Shown here in pieces: positions 49,432 through 58,124 of a DNA stretch of 64,000 nt; the first letter of the stretch is position 1, and the number at the start of each line of letters is the position of its first letter. The DNA comes from an uncultured Collinsella sp. (GTDB lineage: Bacteria; Actinomycetota; Coriobacteriia; Coriobacteriales; Coriobacteriaceae): NCBI GenBank assembly GCA_902470345.1, contig CABRGB010000001.1, positions 1 through 64,000 on the forward strand. The letters are read 5' to 3'. The notes under the pieces were generated by a model. That model searched no databases, had not been told where the DNA came from, and saw nothing but the letters and a program-made list of their open reading frames with translations. The position numbers and the translations under genes are program-made.

Positions 49432-51126
49432 CTACTTGCGATGCGCGCGATAGAACTCGATGAGCGCCTGGGTCGAAGCGTCCTGCTCGGCCTTGGCGGC
49501 ATCGTCGTGGAAGGCAGGGGTGATCTGCTTGGCAAGCTGCTTGCCCAACTCGACGCCCCACTGGTCGTAGGAATCGATGCCCCAGACCGTACCCTCGACA
49601 AACGTGATGTGCTCGTACAGGGCGATGAGCTCGCCGAGCGCAAACGGGGTCAGTGTGTCGCCGAAGATCGAGGTCGTCGGGCGGTTGCCCTCAAAGCAAC
49701 GGGCGGGGACGATCTGCTCGGGCGTGCCCTCGGCACGAACCTCGTCGGCCGTCTTGCCAAAGGCGAGCGCCTTGGTCTGGGCCAGGAAGTTGCCCAGGAA
49801 CAGCTCATGCACGTCCTGGCCGCTATCGGTCGCAGGGTTGGCGGTATTGGCGAAGGCGATGAAATCGGCCGGAACCACCACGGTGCCCTGGTGCAGCAGC
49901 TGGTAGAAGGCGTGCTGGCCGTTGGTGCCGGGCTCGCCCCAGAAGATCTCACCGGTGTCGGAGGTCACGGCGCTGCCGTCCCAGCGGACATGCTTGCCGT
50001 TGGACTCCATGGTGAGCTGCTGCAGGTAGGCCGGGAAACGATGCAGGTACTGGCAGTACGGCAGCACGGCGTGGCTCTTGGAACCGAAGAAGTTGACGTA
50101 CCAGACGTTGAGCAGGCCCATCAGCGCGACGGCATTGTTCTCGAGCGGCGTGTTGCAGAAGTACTCGTCGATGGCGTGGAAGCCCTCGAGGAACTGCTGG
50201 AAGCGCTCGGGGCCGAGCACGACGATCAGCGACAGGCCCACGGCGGAGTCGACGGAATAGCGGCCGCCAACCCAGTTCCAGAAACCGAAGGCGTTGGCGG
50301 GGTCGATACCGAAGGCCTCAACCTTCTCGAGTGCGGTGGAAACGGCGACGAACTGCTTTGCCACGGCCTCGGCGTTCTGCTCATCGGAGCCATCGATGGC
50401 GCCCTGAGCCTTGAGCTGCTCGAGCATCCAGGTCTTGACCTCGCGAGCGTTGGTGAGGGTCTCGAGCGTGGTGAAGGTCTTGGAGACGATGATCACGAGC
50501 GTGGTCTCGGGATCGAGGCCCTTGAGCTTCTCTGCCTGATCGTTGGGGTCGATGTTGGAGATATAGCGGCAGTCGATACCGGCGTCGGCATAGGGACGCA
50601 GGGCCTCGTAAGCCATGACCGGACCCAGATCGGAGCCACCGATGCCGATGGATACCAGATGCTCGATCTTTTTGCCGGTAACGCCCTTCCACTCACCGGA
50701 GCGCACGCGCTCGGCAAAGGCATACATGCGGTCGAGAACCTCGTGCACGTCGGCGACGACGTCCTGGCCGTCGACGATGAGCTGGCCCTTCTCGCTTGCC
50801 GGGCGGCGCAGCGCGGTGTGCAGGACGGCGCGGTCCTCGGTGGTGTTGATGTGCTCGCCGGAGAACATGGCGTCGCGGCGCTCCTCGAGCTTCACCTCGC
50901 GGGCAAGATCGCACAGCAGCTTGACGGTCTCATCGGTCACCAGGTTCTTCGACAGATCGAAGTGCAGGTCACCGGCGTCAAAGCTCAGCTTGTTCACGCG
51001 CTCGGCATCGGCGGCGAACCAGGCCTTGAGGTCGATACCTTCGGCCTCGAGCTTCTCCTGATGAGCCTCGAGCGCCTTCCAAGCGGCAGTCGACGTAGCA
51101 TCGATAGGTGCGGCAACAGTTGCCAT
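49432..51126 (-). CDS. pgi: Glucose-6-phosphate isomerase
   Basis: 564 residues from ATG 51126 (GAGGAGG). Family blocks: [57 protein letters not shown] (signature), [31 protein letters not shown] and [17 protein letters not shown] near the C-terminus. Interconverts glucose 6-phosphate and fructose 6-phosphate; also the entry point for glucose 6-phosphate from the fructosamine operon. Single gene. Confidence 0.96.
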   Translation of the reverse strand: MATVAAPIDATSTAAWKALEAHQEKLEAEGIDLKAWFAADAERVNKLSFDAGDLHFDLSKNLVTDETVKLLCDLAREVKLEERRDAMFSGEHINTTEDRAVLHTALRRPASEKGQLIVDGQDVVADVHEVLDRMYAFAERVRSGEWKGVTGKKIEHLVSIGIGGSDLGPVMAYEALRPYADAGIDCRYISNIDPNDQAEKLKGLDPETTLVIIVSKTFTTLETLTNAREVKTWMLEQLKAQGAIDGSDEQNAEAVAKQFVAVSTALEKVEAFGIDPANAFGFWNWVGGRYSVDSAVGLSLIVVLGPERFQQFLEGFHAIDEYFCNTPLENNAVALMGLLNVWYVNFFGSKSHAVLPYCQYLHRFPAYLQQLTMESNGKHVRWDGSAVTSDTGEIFWGEPGTNGQHAFYQLLHQGTVVVPADFIAFANTANPATDSGQDVHELFLGNFLAQTKALAFGKTADEVRAEGTPEQIVPARCFEGNRPTTSIFGDTLTPFALGELIALYEHITFVEGTVWGIDSYDQWGVELGKQLAKQITPAFHDDAAKAEQDASTQALIEFYRAHRK

Positions 51127-51249
51127 AGAGTCCTCCTCAGCATACGGGCGCACGCCTCCATGCGCCCGGACATTCAGATGCCACTATTCTAGCGCAGGTC
51201 AAGACCATAATCAGCGAGCGTTGCCAATCCGCCCCTAAACGGCAACCGA

Positions 51250-51321
51250 CCAAAAAGGGACAGGTTTATTTTGGCAGGTCAAACGCTTTACCTACCAAAA
51301 ATAACCCATCCTTTTATGGCA
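51250..51321. repeat. Inverted pair of REP-like units
   Basis: Unit 1 (51250-51278, reverse direction) matches the 6350 copy apart from one base; unit 2 (51291-51321, forward) is a degenerate copy. Separated by 12 nt and facing each other, an arrangement like a REPIN. Adjoins the stop of the Fe-ADH-like gene. Confidence 0.65.
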
Positions 51322-51325
51322 GATA

Positions 51326-51898
51326 TTAGGCCGCGGCGCACACACTGCCGAGCAGCTCGCGCAGAGGAGACCCGATACCCTCCAGCAATTCGGGCGCAAT
51401 GATGGCAAAAACGGGCACCTCGCCGGCTCCCACGACAGCAGGTACCTTGCCCTCCGAGACAATGCATCCATAAGGCACAAAGCCGTCTTCGCCGGCATCG
51501 AGCGCCGCCATGCGCCGCGCGAGCTCGCGCGCAAAGCCCGCCGTATCGGCATCGCCAATCGCCAGGACAAAGTCCACGCCTTCGTCGGTCGCCAGGGCCA
51601 CGGCTTCGTCGATCAGCTCGTCTCCCCCATCGCCAGCCGAGCCGCAGCGGAAAAGCACGCGCTCGAGCAGAGCTCGATCAACCGAGCCGAGTGCCGCCGA
51701 GACAAGCTCATCACGCGTATGCTTGTCACCGCCCAGCACGACCAGCGCCTTAGTGCCGCCGTAGTGAGCGACCAATCGTCCACACCAGCGAGCCACGTCC
51801 CCATCCGCAACAAGGCGTGTCGGCATACCAAACCCATAATTGACCATCTTTCCCACAACCCTTCCGTGCGTATAGGCGGTATCAATCGTTAGGCTCAT
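51326..51898 (-). CDS. Isolated N-terminal domain of an iron-type alcohol dehydrogenase
   Basis: 190 residues. The sequence follows the Rossmann-like NAD-binding half of Fe-ADH/YqhD enzymes: VNYGFGMPTRLVADGDVARW, LVVLGGDKHTRDELVSAALG (family GGGSIKRNG), DEAVALATDEGVDFVLAIGD (family VDF.LAVGGGS). The catalytic iron-binding half is absent and the glycine-rich motifs are degraded (IGDADTAG for VGGGSV). Either a truncated dehydrogenase that decayed or a re-used small nucleotide-binding protein; the frame is intact, so it is probably expressed. Flanked by REP-like units at both sides. Confidence 0.65.
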   Translation of the reverse strand: MSLTIDTAYTHGRVVGKMVNYGFGMPTRLVADGDVARWCGRLVAHYGGTKALVVLGGDKHTRDELVSAALGSVDRALLERVLFRCGSAGDGGDELIDEAVALATDEGVDFVLAIGDADTAGFARELARRMAALDAGEDGFVPYGCIVSEGKVPAVVGAGEVPVFAIIAPELLEGIGSPLRELLGSVCAAA

Positions 51899-51974
51899 GC
51901 TAAGAAGCGAGGTTTTCAGAGCTGTTTCACGCTCTTTAGGGCTGCGTTAAAACCCGATCCAACCGCACGACCAC

Positions 51975-51994
51975 ACCTGTCCCTTTTTGGCAGG
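51975..51994. repeat. REP-like unit next to the polymerase promoter
   Basis: ACCTGTCCCTTTTTGGCAGG, identical in core to the 6350 copy. It ends 2 nt before the -35 box of the LexA-controlled promoter. Confidence 0.65.
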
Positions 51995-51996
51995 TT

Positions 51997-52057
51997 TTGA
52001 CGGTGTCCGGTCGAGCGGGTATTATCGAACAGGTATTCGATAAGAACATGTGTTTGA
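51997..52057 (+). promoter_or_regulatory. Promoter with two LexA-type SOS boxes
   Basis: -35 TTGACG (51997-52002), 17-bp spacer, -10 TATTAT (52020-52025). Directly on and after the -10 are CGAAC-N4-ATTCG (52026-52039), inside the larger palindrome 52022-52043, and GAAC-ATGT-GTTT (52044-52055), both close to the Gram-positive/actinobacterial LexA consensus CGAACnnnnGTTCG. Controls the Y-family polymerase pair. Confidence 0.75.
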
Positions 52058-52068
52058 TGGGAGGACGC

Positions 52069-53574
52069 GTGGGGCACGAGCGTCACACCTATATCTGCAT
52101 CGACCTTAAGACGTTTTATGCCAGCGTCGAGTGTGTTGACCGCGGGCTCAACCCACTCACCACCAACCTGGTCGTTGCCGACGAATCGCGCGGGCGCACG
52201 ACCATCTGCCTCGCCATCACACAGTCCATGAAGAACCTTGGGATACACAATCGCTGCCGTCTATTCGAGATTCCCGACGGCATCGACTACATCAAGGCCG
52301 TACCGCGCATGCAGCACTACATGGAAGTGTCGGCGCAAATCTACGGCATCTATCTGGAATACGTCAGTCCGCAAGACATTCACGTCTATTCAATTGACGA
52401 ATGCTTTATCGACGTGACACCCTATCTGGACCTCTATCACACCGATGCGGAAGGCTTCGCCTGCATGTTGCGCGACGAGGTCCTGGCACGCACCGGCATC
52501 ACGGCGACGGTCGGCATCGGCCCCAACCTATTCCAGGCCAAGGTTGCACTCGATATCACCGCCAAGCACGTGCCCAGTCGCATCGGCAAACTCGACGACG
52601 AGACCTTTCGCAAGGAGATCTGGCCCCATCGCCCCATCACCGACATCTGGGGCATCGGCCCCGGCGTGGCGGCCCGCCTCGAAAAATACGGTGTCTATGA
52701 CCTGATGGGCGTCGCCGCGCTCGACGAAAACCTGCTCTACGACGAACTCGGCGTTAATGCCGAATATCTCATCGACCACGCCTTCGGGCGCGAGCCGACA
52801 ACCATCGCCGATATCCAAGCCTATCGCCCGCAAGCAACTTCGACCACCACAGGACAGGTGCTCTCGAAGGGTTATGCCTACGAGCAAGCCTACACCGTCT
52901 TGCGCGAGATGGTCGACAACGCTGTGTTGGACTTAGTCGATAAGCACGTGGTGTGCGACAGCATCTCGCTCTTTGTAGGCTACGCGAGCGAGCGCGCCGA
53001 CATACGCCGCCTCGACGCCAGCGGCACAGCGCAATATGTAGACGGATGCGGGCATTTGCGTTCGAGCACGTCGAGCATCGAACCCGCCGCAACCGCCGGC
53101 CCCGAGCTCGCGCCCCGTGCGCCCAAGCCCGTCCAGCGCGATGACGAACGGCATCGTCTGGTGCGCGAAGCGCAGGCAATCGATGGCATCTTCGTGGGAG
53201 AGCATGGCGGCAAACCGCGCGGTGGCTACGCCGCACTCTTTGCGCACTCTAACGCCTCGCGAAAGCTGCCCGAGCGTACCAATTCGTTTAAGAAGATCAT
53301 GGGCTATTTCGATGAGCTTTGGGCGCAGACCGTCGATCCCAAACGACCGGTCAAGCGCATCAACCTGGGATTTGGCAATCTGGTACCCGAAGAATTTGCC
53401 ACCATCGATCTGTTCAGCGATATCGAGGCGGATGAGCGCGAGCGCGACTTGGCGCGCGCCGTGTTGGCCGTAAAAGGCAAATACGGCAAGAACGCCCTGG
53501 TCAAAGGATTGAGTTTTACCGCCGGCGCCACCGCACGCGAACGCAACGACCAAGTTGGAGGACACCGTGCCTAA
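52069..53574 (+). CDS. Y-family DNA polymerase (UmuC/DinB-type lesion bypass)
   Basis: 501 residues from GTG 52069 (GGGAGG, 4-nt spacing). Palm motifs ICIDLKTFYASVECVDRGLN (first catalytic Asp) and VYSIDECFIDVTPYL (SIDE catalytic pair), finger/thumb segments RTTICLAITQSMKNLGI, TVGIGPNLFQAKVALDITAK, and HhH-like ITDIWGIGPGVAARLEKYGV. The little-finger part (from SKGYAYEQAY) is interrupted by a Pro/Ala-rich insert (~350-385). The translated ending RRINLGFGNLV-like region is conserved in the UvrX/YqjW group of Gram-positive Y polymerases. SOS-controlled and followed by a YolD-like gene, the usual partner of this group. Confidence 0.9.
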   Translation: MGHERHTYICIDLKTFYASVECVDRGLNPLTTNLVVADESRGRTTICLAITQSMKNLGIHNRCRLFEIPDGIDYIKAVPRMQHYMEVSAQIYGIYLEYVSPQDIHVYSIDECFIDVTPYLDLYHTDAEGFACMLRDEVLARTGITATVGIGPNLFQAKVALDITAKHVPSRIGKLDDETFRKEIWPHRPITDIWGIGPGVAARLEKYGVYDLMGVAALDENLLYDELGVNAEYLIDHAFGREPTTIADIQAYRPQATSTTTGQVLSKGYAYEQAYTVLREMVDNAVLDLVDKHVVCDSISLFVGYASERADIRRLDASGTAQYVDGCGHLRSSTSSIEPAATAGPELAPRAPKPVQRDDERHRLVREAQAIDGIFVGEHGGKPRGGYAALFAHSNASRKLPERTNSFKKIMGYFDELWAQTVDPKRPVKRINLGFGNLVPEEFATIDLFSDIEADERERDLARAVLAVKGKYGKNALVKGLSFTAGATARERNDQVGGHRA

Positions 53575-53992
53575 ACCCAAACAACAGCCCGTGCGCCCGC
53601 CGACCGCCTTCGAGCGCCTGGCGGACCCCGAGGGCAGACGCCGCGCCGCCGACCCCAAGCTCACTGCCAACGGTGCCGTGCGCGCCAACCGCGCCGCACA
53701 GTTTATGCCCTTTGCCGCCCTCACGGGATACTACGAACTCGTGCGCAAGCAGGAAATCACCGTCGAACCAAAATGCGAACTCACGGAAGAAAAAGCCCTC
53801 GAGCTTTCAAAAAAGCTCGAGGGCCTCAAACGTGGCGACTTGGTGCGCGTCACCTATTACGATACGTACGGCTATCGTAGCCGCACCGGCATTCTCGACG
53901 AAGTGCTTCCCGCGTTCAAGCTGCTCAAACTCAGGGATATCGCCATCGACTTCGACGATATCCAAGACATTGAGCTACGCGGACGAGCCTAG
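53567..53992 (+). CDS. YolD-like protein
   Basis: 141 residues from GTG 53567 (GGAGGA, 3-nt spacing), overlapping the polymerase stop by 8 nt. NRAAQFMPFAALTGYYELVR, SKKLEGLKRGDLVRVTYYDT and the ending DIAIDFDDIQDIELRGR are YolD-family hallmarks. YolD proteins accompany UvrX-type Y polymerases in Gram-positive mutasome operons and may tune polymerase access; function unproven. Its stop overlaps that of the convergent surface protein gene by 3 nt with no terminator between. Confidence 0.87.
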   Translation: MPKPKQQPVRPPTAFERLADPEGRRRAADPKLTANGAVRANRAAQFMPFAALTGYYELVRKQEITVEPKCELTEEKALELSKKLEGLKRGDLVRVTYYDTYGYRSRTGILDEVLPAFKLLKLRDIAIDFDDIQDIELRGRA

Positions 53993-56541
53993 CGACGAGA
54001 ACGCTTGCGCAAGACGAGAGCAATGCCAAGCACTGCGGCAGCTGCAACCAGCAATCCCAAGACCAGCGTGAGGGTCGAGTCGCCAGCGCGAGGCAGCGAG
54101 CCGTCCTTCGGAGTCTTCTTAGCGGTCGTCGTGACGGTGGTCGTGGTGCTGCTCGACTGGTCGTTGCCACCCGTCTGGCTGCCGCCAGGCTGATCGCCGC
54201 CACCCGGCTGCGAAGGATCGGAGGGTTCCGTCGGATCCGGAGTACCGGGATCAACCGGATTCTCCGAATTCTCCTTGCGCTGGATCCAGACCTGGCAACC
54301 ATAGAACGGGTTGGCGGTACCAAGGCACAGACCCTGGTTGGTCACCGCAAAGGTGCGCAGACCATGGTTATACGGATCGTTAAAGCCATTAGTCGTCAGC
54401 GTCGTAAAGTTCACGCCGTCCTCGGTCACATACATATCAAAGCCGCGCTCGGCATCGCGCAGGTAACACATGCACGTAAGGACACTCTGCAACTTCTTGA
54501 GGTTCTCCTCGCTCAGCAGCTTATCGAGCGCATCCTGAATATCGCTCGGCAGCTCGGTGCCATAGGCATCCTCGTACTGCTGCTTAAGGCTCTCATAGCT
54601 ATCGAGCATGTCCTGATACTGGTCGGCAAAGGACTTGAAGTACGCGATCTCGCCATCGATCTTCTTGACATAAGCGGCGTCGTCCTCAAAGTCCTGGGAC
54701 ATCGTCGCGGCCTGATCGCAAAGACCGCCCGCGGCATCCTCCAGCGCATCGCTCAGATCGCCAAAGCCCTTAGCAACCTCGGTCTTCTCGTCATCGACAT
54801 CGACGGCCTTGTTTGAATCATCAACCTCGGCAGCTTCGTTCGAATCATCGACCTCGACGGCCTCGTTTGAATCATCGTCCGCAAGCGTGTTCACGGGAAC
54901 GATGGGGTCGTCAGGCGATTTCTTGTCGAGCAGGTGATCGAGCAGGTCCCTAAGGCGCTGAACCTGAGAGTCCCACTCCTCGGGCGTCATATCGATAATG
55001 TCGCCATTGGAGAACTGGCCGATCGGCTCAAGCAGGCTCGCGGTATCAAAGGTACCGATATACAGCTTGCCGTCGAACTTCTGCATGCGCCAAATGTACT
55101 GGTTCTCGTTTCGGCCAAAGCCCGAAGTCAGGCCGGAAATACCGCCCTCGGGGAACATGTCGGTGCGATCGCCAACGACGAGCTCCATGTTCTCGTCCTT
55201 GTCCATGCGATAGATGTTAACCGACTGCTCAAGATTGGCATTCACAAACGAGCAGTCAACGCCGCCCATGCTGCTCTTACCGCCCTCTTCGGTGTTGGAT
55301 TTGTTGAACAGGATGCGCTCGAGGGCAATCTCCTCGTCGTTGTATTCACCGATATAGAGGTAATCGTTGTAGACGATGAGGTTGGCAGCACCAGAACGGG
55401 TACGGGCAGGATCAATGCCAAAGCAGTACTTTGCACCGTCCGTCTTCTGATCGCCAACAATGGGAGTCCACGAATAGCTGCCGTCGGCATTCTTGTCGCC
55501 ACGAACCATGGCAAACGACTGCATGGAGTTATCATCGGGAGCGTTCTCGGGCGTACCGGTGCAAATGGTCGCATAGAGATGGCCATTGTACGAGACCATA
55601 TCCCAAATGGCGCCGCCGTAGATGCTGTCCTTATAGCGAATCGCCGGATAGCCAAACAGCGTCTCCGAGTTGGCAATCTCGGTGAAGCTGTCCTGGCCCT
55701 TCGAGGGGTCAGACGACGTCAGGATTGTCGACACAAAATTACCGTTCGCGTCTTTACCCACATTACTGATGACGAGCTGGCCATCATGGACGCACATGCC
55801 GCGGATACCGGTAGAAATGCCCTGCTTGTAGGCAGCACCGTAATCCTGCATGCTCGAAAGGCCTTGATAGACAACTTTGTACTCATCCGTCTTAGGATCG
55901 ATCTCGTATACAGCAGGCAGGCCGCCTTTGCCGCCATTGGTCCTGACGCTGCCGCAGAAATAGAGCTTATCCTTATAGCTCACGGCATTGCGGAACAAAG
56001 GAGCGACGCCGTTGAGCGATTCAGAGAGTAGCAGCTTGGTCTCACCGGTCTTGGTATTGATCTTGACCAAGATGCCGCCGCTGTCCTTGTCGGCCGTGCC
56101 GTCCTCCTTCTGCTGTCCATAGAAGAAGGTACCGTTAAACATGGCCTCCAGCGTCAGGCGCATGGTTTCGACATCAAAGGAATCGCCCAGCGTGCTGTTC
56201 ATGAGCGTCAGCGTGTTGCCCATCGCCGCATAGCAGGTGCCCACATAAAGCCAGTCACCATAGCTCGCAGCCGCCCAAGTGTAGCTCTGGCCGCGATCGC
56301 CTTCGTTGTTGGCCGTATTACCATCGGCGCCCGGAACGGCAACGGCACCGTTACCCTGGTAGTCGACGATGCCATCCGGCTGCGACGTTCCTACCGTAGG
56401 ATGCGAGAGCTTCTCAAAGGAATACCCATTTCCCGCATTGTAGGTAACGGCACCCGATGCGTCTTCGGCGTGCGCCGGCAGCGGCGATACCAAGATAGCG
56501 GCAAGCGCTGCCACCAAGCCAAGTGTCCCCACTCGTCTCAT
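53989..56541 (-). CDS. Large cell-wall-anchored surface protein (LPXTG-like)
   Basis: 850 residues. Signal peptide MRRVGTLGLVAALAAILVSP ending AHA|E. Residues ~40-540 are beta-rich with repeated YxDxLYFG/GxLYIG-type blades (DWLYVGTCYA, DKLYFCGSV, NDYLYIGEYND, DGKLYIGTFDT), fitting a propeller. An acidic section has three tandem units of the VDDSN type (about 573-595), then a helical coiled region (DGEIAYFKSFADQYQDMLDS...), another propeller-like piece (YGCQVWIQRK), a Pro/Gly/Ser linker, and a sortase-type tail: LPRAGDSTLTLVLGLLVAAA and basic RKRSRR. LPRAG replaces the canonical LPXTG. Function unknown; likely host or glycan contact. Confidence 0.8.
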   Translation of the reverse strand: MRRVGTLGLVAALAAILVSPLPAHAEDASGAVTYNAGNGYSFEKLSHPTVGTSQPDGIVDYQGNGAVAVPGADGNTANNEGDRGQSYTWAAASYGDWLYVGTCYAAMGNTLTLMNSTLGDSFDVETMRLTLEAMFNGTFFYGQQKEDGTADKDSGGILVKINTKTGETKLLLSESLNGVAPLFRNAVSYKDKLYFCGSVRTNGGKGGLPAVYEIDPKTDEYKVVYQGLSSMQDYGAAYKQGISTGIRGMCVHDGQLVISNVGKDANGNFVSTILTSSDPSKGQDSFTEIANSETLFGYPAIRYKDSIYGGAIWDMVSYNGHLYATICTGTPENAPDDNSMQSFAMVRGDKNADGSYSWTPIVGDQKTDGAKYCFGIDPARTRSGAANLIVYNDYLYIGEYNDEEIALERILFNKSNTEEGGKSSMGGVDCSFVNANLEQSVNIYRMDKDENMELVVGDRTDMFPEGGISGLTSGFGRNENQYIWRMQKFDGKLYIGTFDTASLLEPIGQFSNGDIIDMTPEEWDSQVQRLRDLLDHLLDKKSPDDPIVPVNTLADDDSNEAVEVDDSNEAAEVDDSNKAVDVDDEKTEVAKGFGDLSDALEDAAGGLCDQAATMSQDFEDDAAYVKKIDGEIAYFKSFADQYQDMLDSYESLKQQYEDAYGTELPSDIQDALDKLLSEENLKKLQSVLTCMCYLRDAERGFDMYVTEDGVNFTTLTTNGFNDPYNHGLRTFAVTNQGLCLGTANPFYGCQVWIQRKENSENPVDPGTPDPTEPSDPSQPGGGDQPGGSQTGGNDQSSSTTTTVTTTAKKTPKDGSLPRAGDSTLTLVLGLLVAAAAVLGIALVLRKRSRR

Positions 56542-56631
56542 AAGGTTATAGCCTCCCCTGTCCTAAAGCCCAGTTTTAGCATTCTTCATTTCTGTCCACG
56601 GTTAATTGCAATCTGAGCACAGCAATAATCA

Positions 56632-56647
56632 GTGTATAAATATACAC
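56632..56647. promoter_or_regulatory. Perfect palindrome upstream of the surface protein gene
   Basis: GTGTATAAATATACAC, about 90 nt before the surface protein start, in an A/T-rich region likely to hold its promoter. Operator for an unknown regulator. Confidence 0.45.
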
Positions 56648-56813
56648 CTGTAATTTTTTGGACGGGTTCATAGATGCTCGATTGGTAGCGAATTCCGCGC
56701 AGACCGTCACCAAACTCCACTTTTGCCGCATCTAAAGGTTATTTTTGCGCAAATTTTTGGATGCCGATAGTCACAATGGGCAGGAGGCTGGTTCCCACCG
56801 GAGAGGGCAACGC

Positions 56814-57197
56814 CTACATTTTCATAACGTAATAGCCCGCACCCCTCACCGCCGTCTCGAGTGTGTCGCGATCAACCGGGCGCTTCGAGCGTACGCGTGC
56901 CGTGTGGTCCGCATACGTTACCGTTGCCCACACGCCATCAAGCGTATTGAGGGCATTGGCTACGTTCTGAGCGCAGTCGTCACAGCTCATGCCGCCGATG
57001 AACAGCTCATCGCTATAGGGATAGTGCGACGCATCGGTATCCACCACAACAACCCTCTTGGCTTTCTTTCCGCTTGCGCCATCACTGCAGCAACTCTTCC
57101 CATGCGTCGACGCCGCAATACGGCGCAGCCCAAAGAACATACCAATAGCAATCACGCCCAGCACGATGATATTTGCTGGGTTGAGCAAGTCGCTCAT
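56814..57197 (-). CDS. Membrane-tethered heavy-metal-associated (HMA) domain protein
   Basis: 127 residues from ATG 57197 (GGGGAG upstream). N-terminal single helix (NPANIIVLGVIAIGMFFGL), a linker with a Cys pair (GKSCCSDG) and a C-terminal ferredoxin-like HMA domain with the metal-binding motif FIGGMSCDDCAQNVANALNT and VWATVTYADHTARV. CxxC with a preceding Met indicates Cu(I), possibly Zn. The G-tract palindrome 32 nt upstream resembles CsoR copper operators. Unusual in being a membrane-anchored chaperone without a P-type ATPase next to it. Confidence 0.85.
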   Translation of the reverse strand: MSDLLNPANIIVLGVIAIGMFFGLRRIAASTHGKSCCSDGASGKKAKRVVVVDTDASHYPYSDELFIGGMSCDDCAQNVANALNTLDGVWATVTYADHTARVRSKRPVDRDTLETAVRGAGYYVMKM

Positions 57198-57228
57198 ACG
57201 CTCCCCTTCCTTACGGTCCATTTCAGAG

Positions 57229-57245
57229 ATACCCCCGTGGGGTGT
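57229..57245 (-). promoter_or_regulatory. CsoR-like operator candidate
   Basis: ATACCCC-CGT-GGGGTGT, a G/C-tract palindrome close to CsoR-type copper operators, between a TAAGAT-like -10 and the HMA gene. Confidence 0.45.
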
Positions 57246-57307
57246 CCCCATCTTAACCCAAAATCATGTCGGTTCGGTCAATTAGTTTCCCTACTCAAAC
57301 TTTTTTG

Positions 57308-57352
57308 TTGACCATAGCTTACTTTCGTGTATAAGTTTTCCTAGGCTAACAG
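57308..57352 (+). promoter_or_regulatory. Promoter and dyad before the DUF3793/flavodoxin pair
   Basis: -35 TTGACC (57308-57313), 16-bp spacer, -10 TATAAG (57330-57335). An imperfect dyad centred on CCTAGG (about 57335-57350, GTTTTCCTAGGCTAAC) lies just after the -10, in the position of an iron (DtxR-type) operator. The iron link is inference. Confidence 0.5.
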
Positions 57353-57373
57353 TTTAGATCCGTAAGGAGCACC

Positions 57374-58078
57374 GTGACCCGAACCATAGACATTCCAACG
57401 TTTCAGGCAGCGGTCGTGCGCAACTGCTCTCCCACGCTCGCGGGCATCAAGCCGGCATCGCTCTTTACCTATCCCGGCGTCTACGCCCATCAGGATGGTT
57501 CGGACGCGACCGCGTCAATCGCAGAACGCCGAGCACGCCTGCTCAACGTTATCGCCCAGTGCAACCGCGAGCTTAACTCGCTCGGCATTCATCTGAGCGT
57601 TTTGGTCTGGCGCCCCTGCGGGGCGCTCGTATACGCATATCGGCCCAATAGCCTCGCCACTTACCTTGCTGACCCGCGCGCCAAAACGGCACTCGCCAAA
57701 GAGGGCTACGACACCGGCAACCTCTCGGCATGTCTTGTGCACCTGGCATCGCGCATCACGCTCGCAAGCAATAACGCCGCGGAATGCGCATGCGGCCAAA
57801 CCCGATGCGCATTGGACCATCAAGCACGCTACGACAACGGCTGCACCTGCGAGTTTCCACACGAAATTGGCTACTTCCTGGGGTATCCCTACGACGACGT
57901 GCACGAGTTCATCGCCCAACGTGGCGAGAACTACAAGATCTTTGGAGCCTGGAAGGTCTATACGAATGCCGAGCAGGCGCTTGCGACGTTTGATGCGTAC
58001 CGTGCCTGCACCCAAAACCTCACCTTTATCTATCAGCAGGGCTGCAGCTTGGCGCAACTTGCCCAGGCGACCCGATAG
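57374..58078 (+). CDS. DUF3793 family protein
   Basis: 234 residues from GTG 57374 (TAAGGAG, 6-nt spacing). Landmarks: CSPTLAGIKPASLFTYPG, LSVLVWRPCGALVYAYRP, the strongly conserved FPHEIGYFLGYPYDDVHEF, GAWKVYTNAEQALATFDAY and Cys residues including CACGQTRC. The family is found in gut anaerobes next to flavodoxin and iron-transport genes, which fits the next gene, but its biochemistry is unknown. The HEIGYFLGYP motif could form part of an active or binding site. Confidence 0.85.
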   Translation: MTRTIDIPTFQAAVVRNCSPTLAGIKPASLFTYPGVYAHQDGSDATASIAERRARLLNVIAQCNRELNSLGIHLSVLVWRPCGALVYAYRPNSLATYLADPRAKTALAKEGYDTGNLSACLVHLASRITLASNNAAECACGQTRCALDHQARYDNGCTCEFPHEIGYFLGYPYDDVHEFIAQRGENYKIFGAWKVYTNAEQALATFDAYRACTQNLTFIYQQGCSLAQLAQATR

Positions 58079-58124
58079 AACGTACAAACCGCGGCCGCAC
58101 GCCGCACAACCGAAAGGACTCAAT

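Noticed and set aside
49441..51192. Long plus-strand frame antisense to pgi
   Set aside because: Shadow of a well-defined pgi gene on the other strand.
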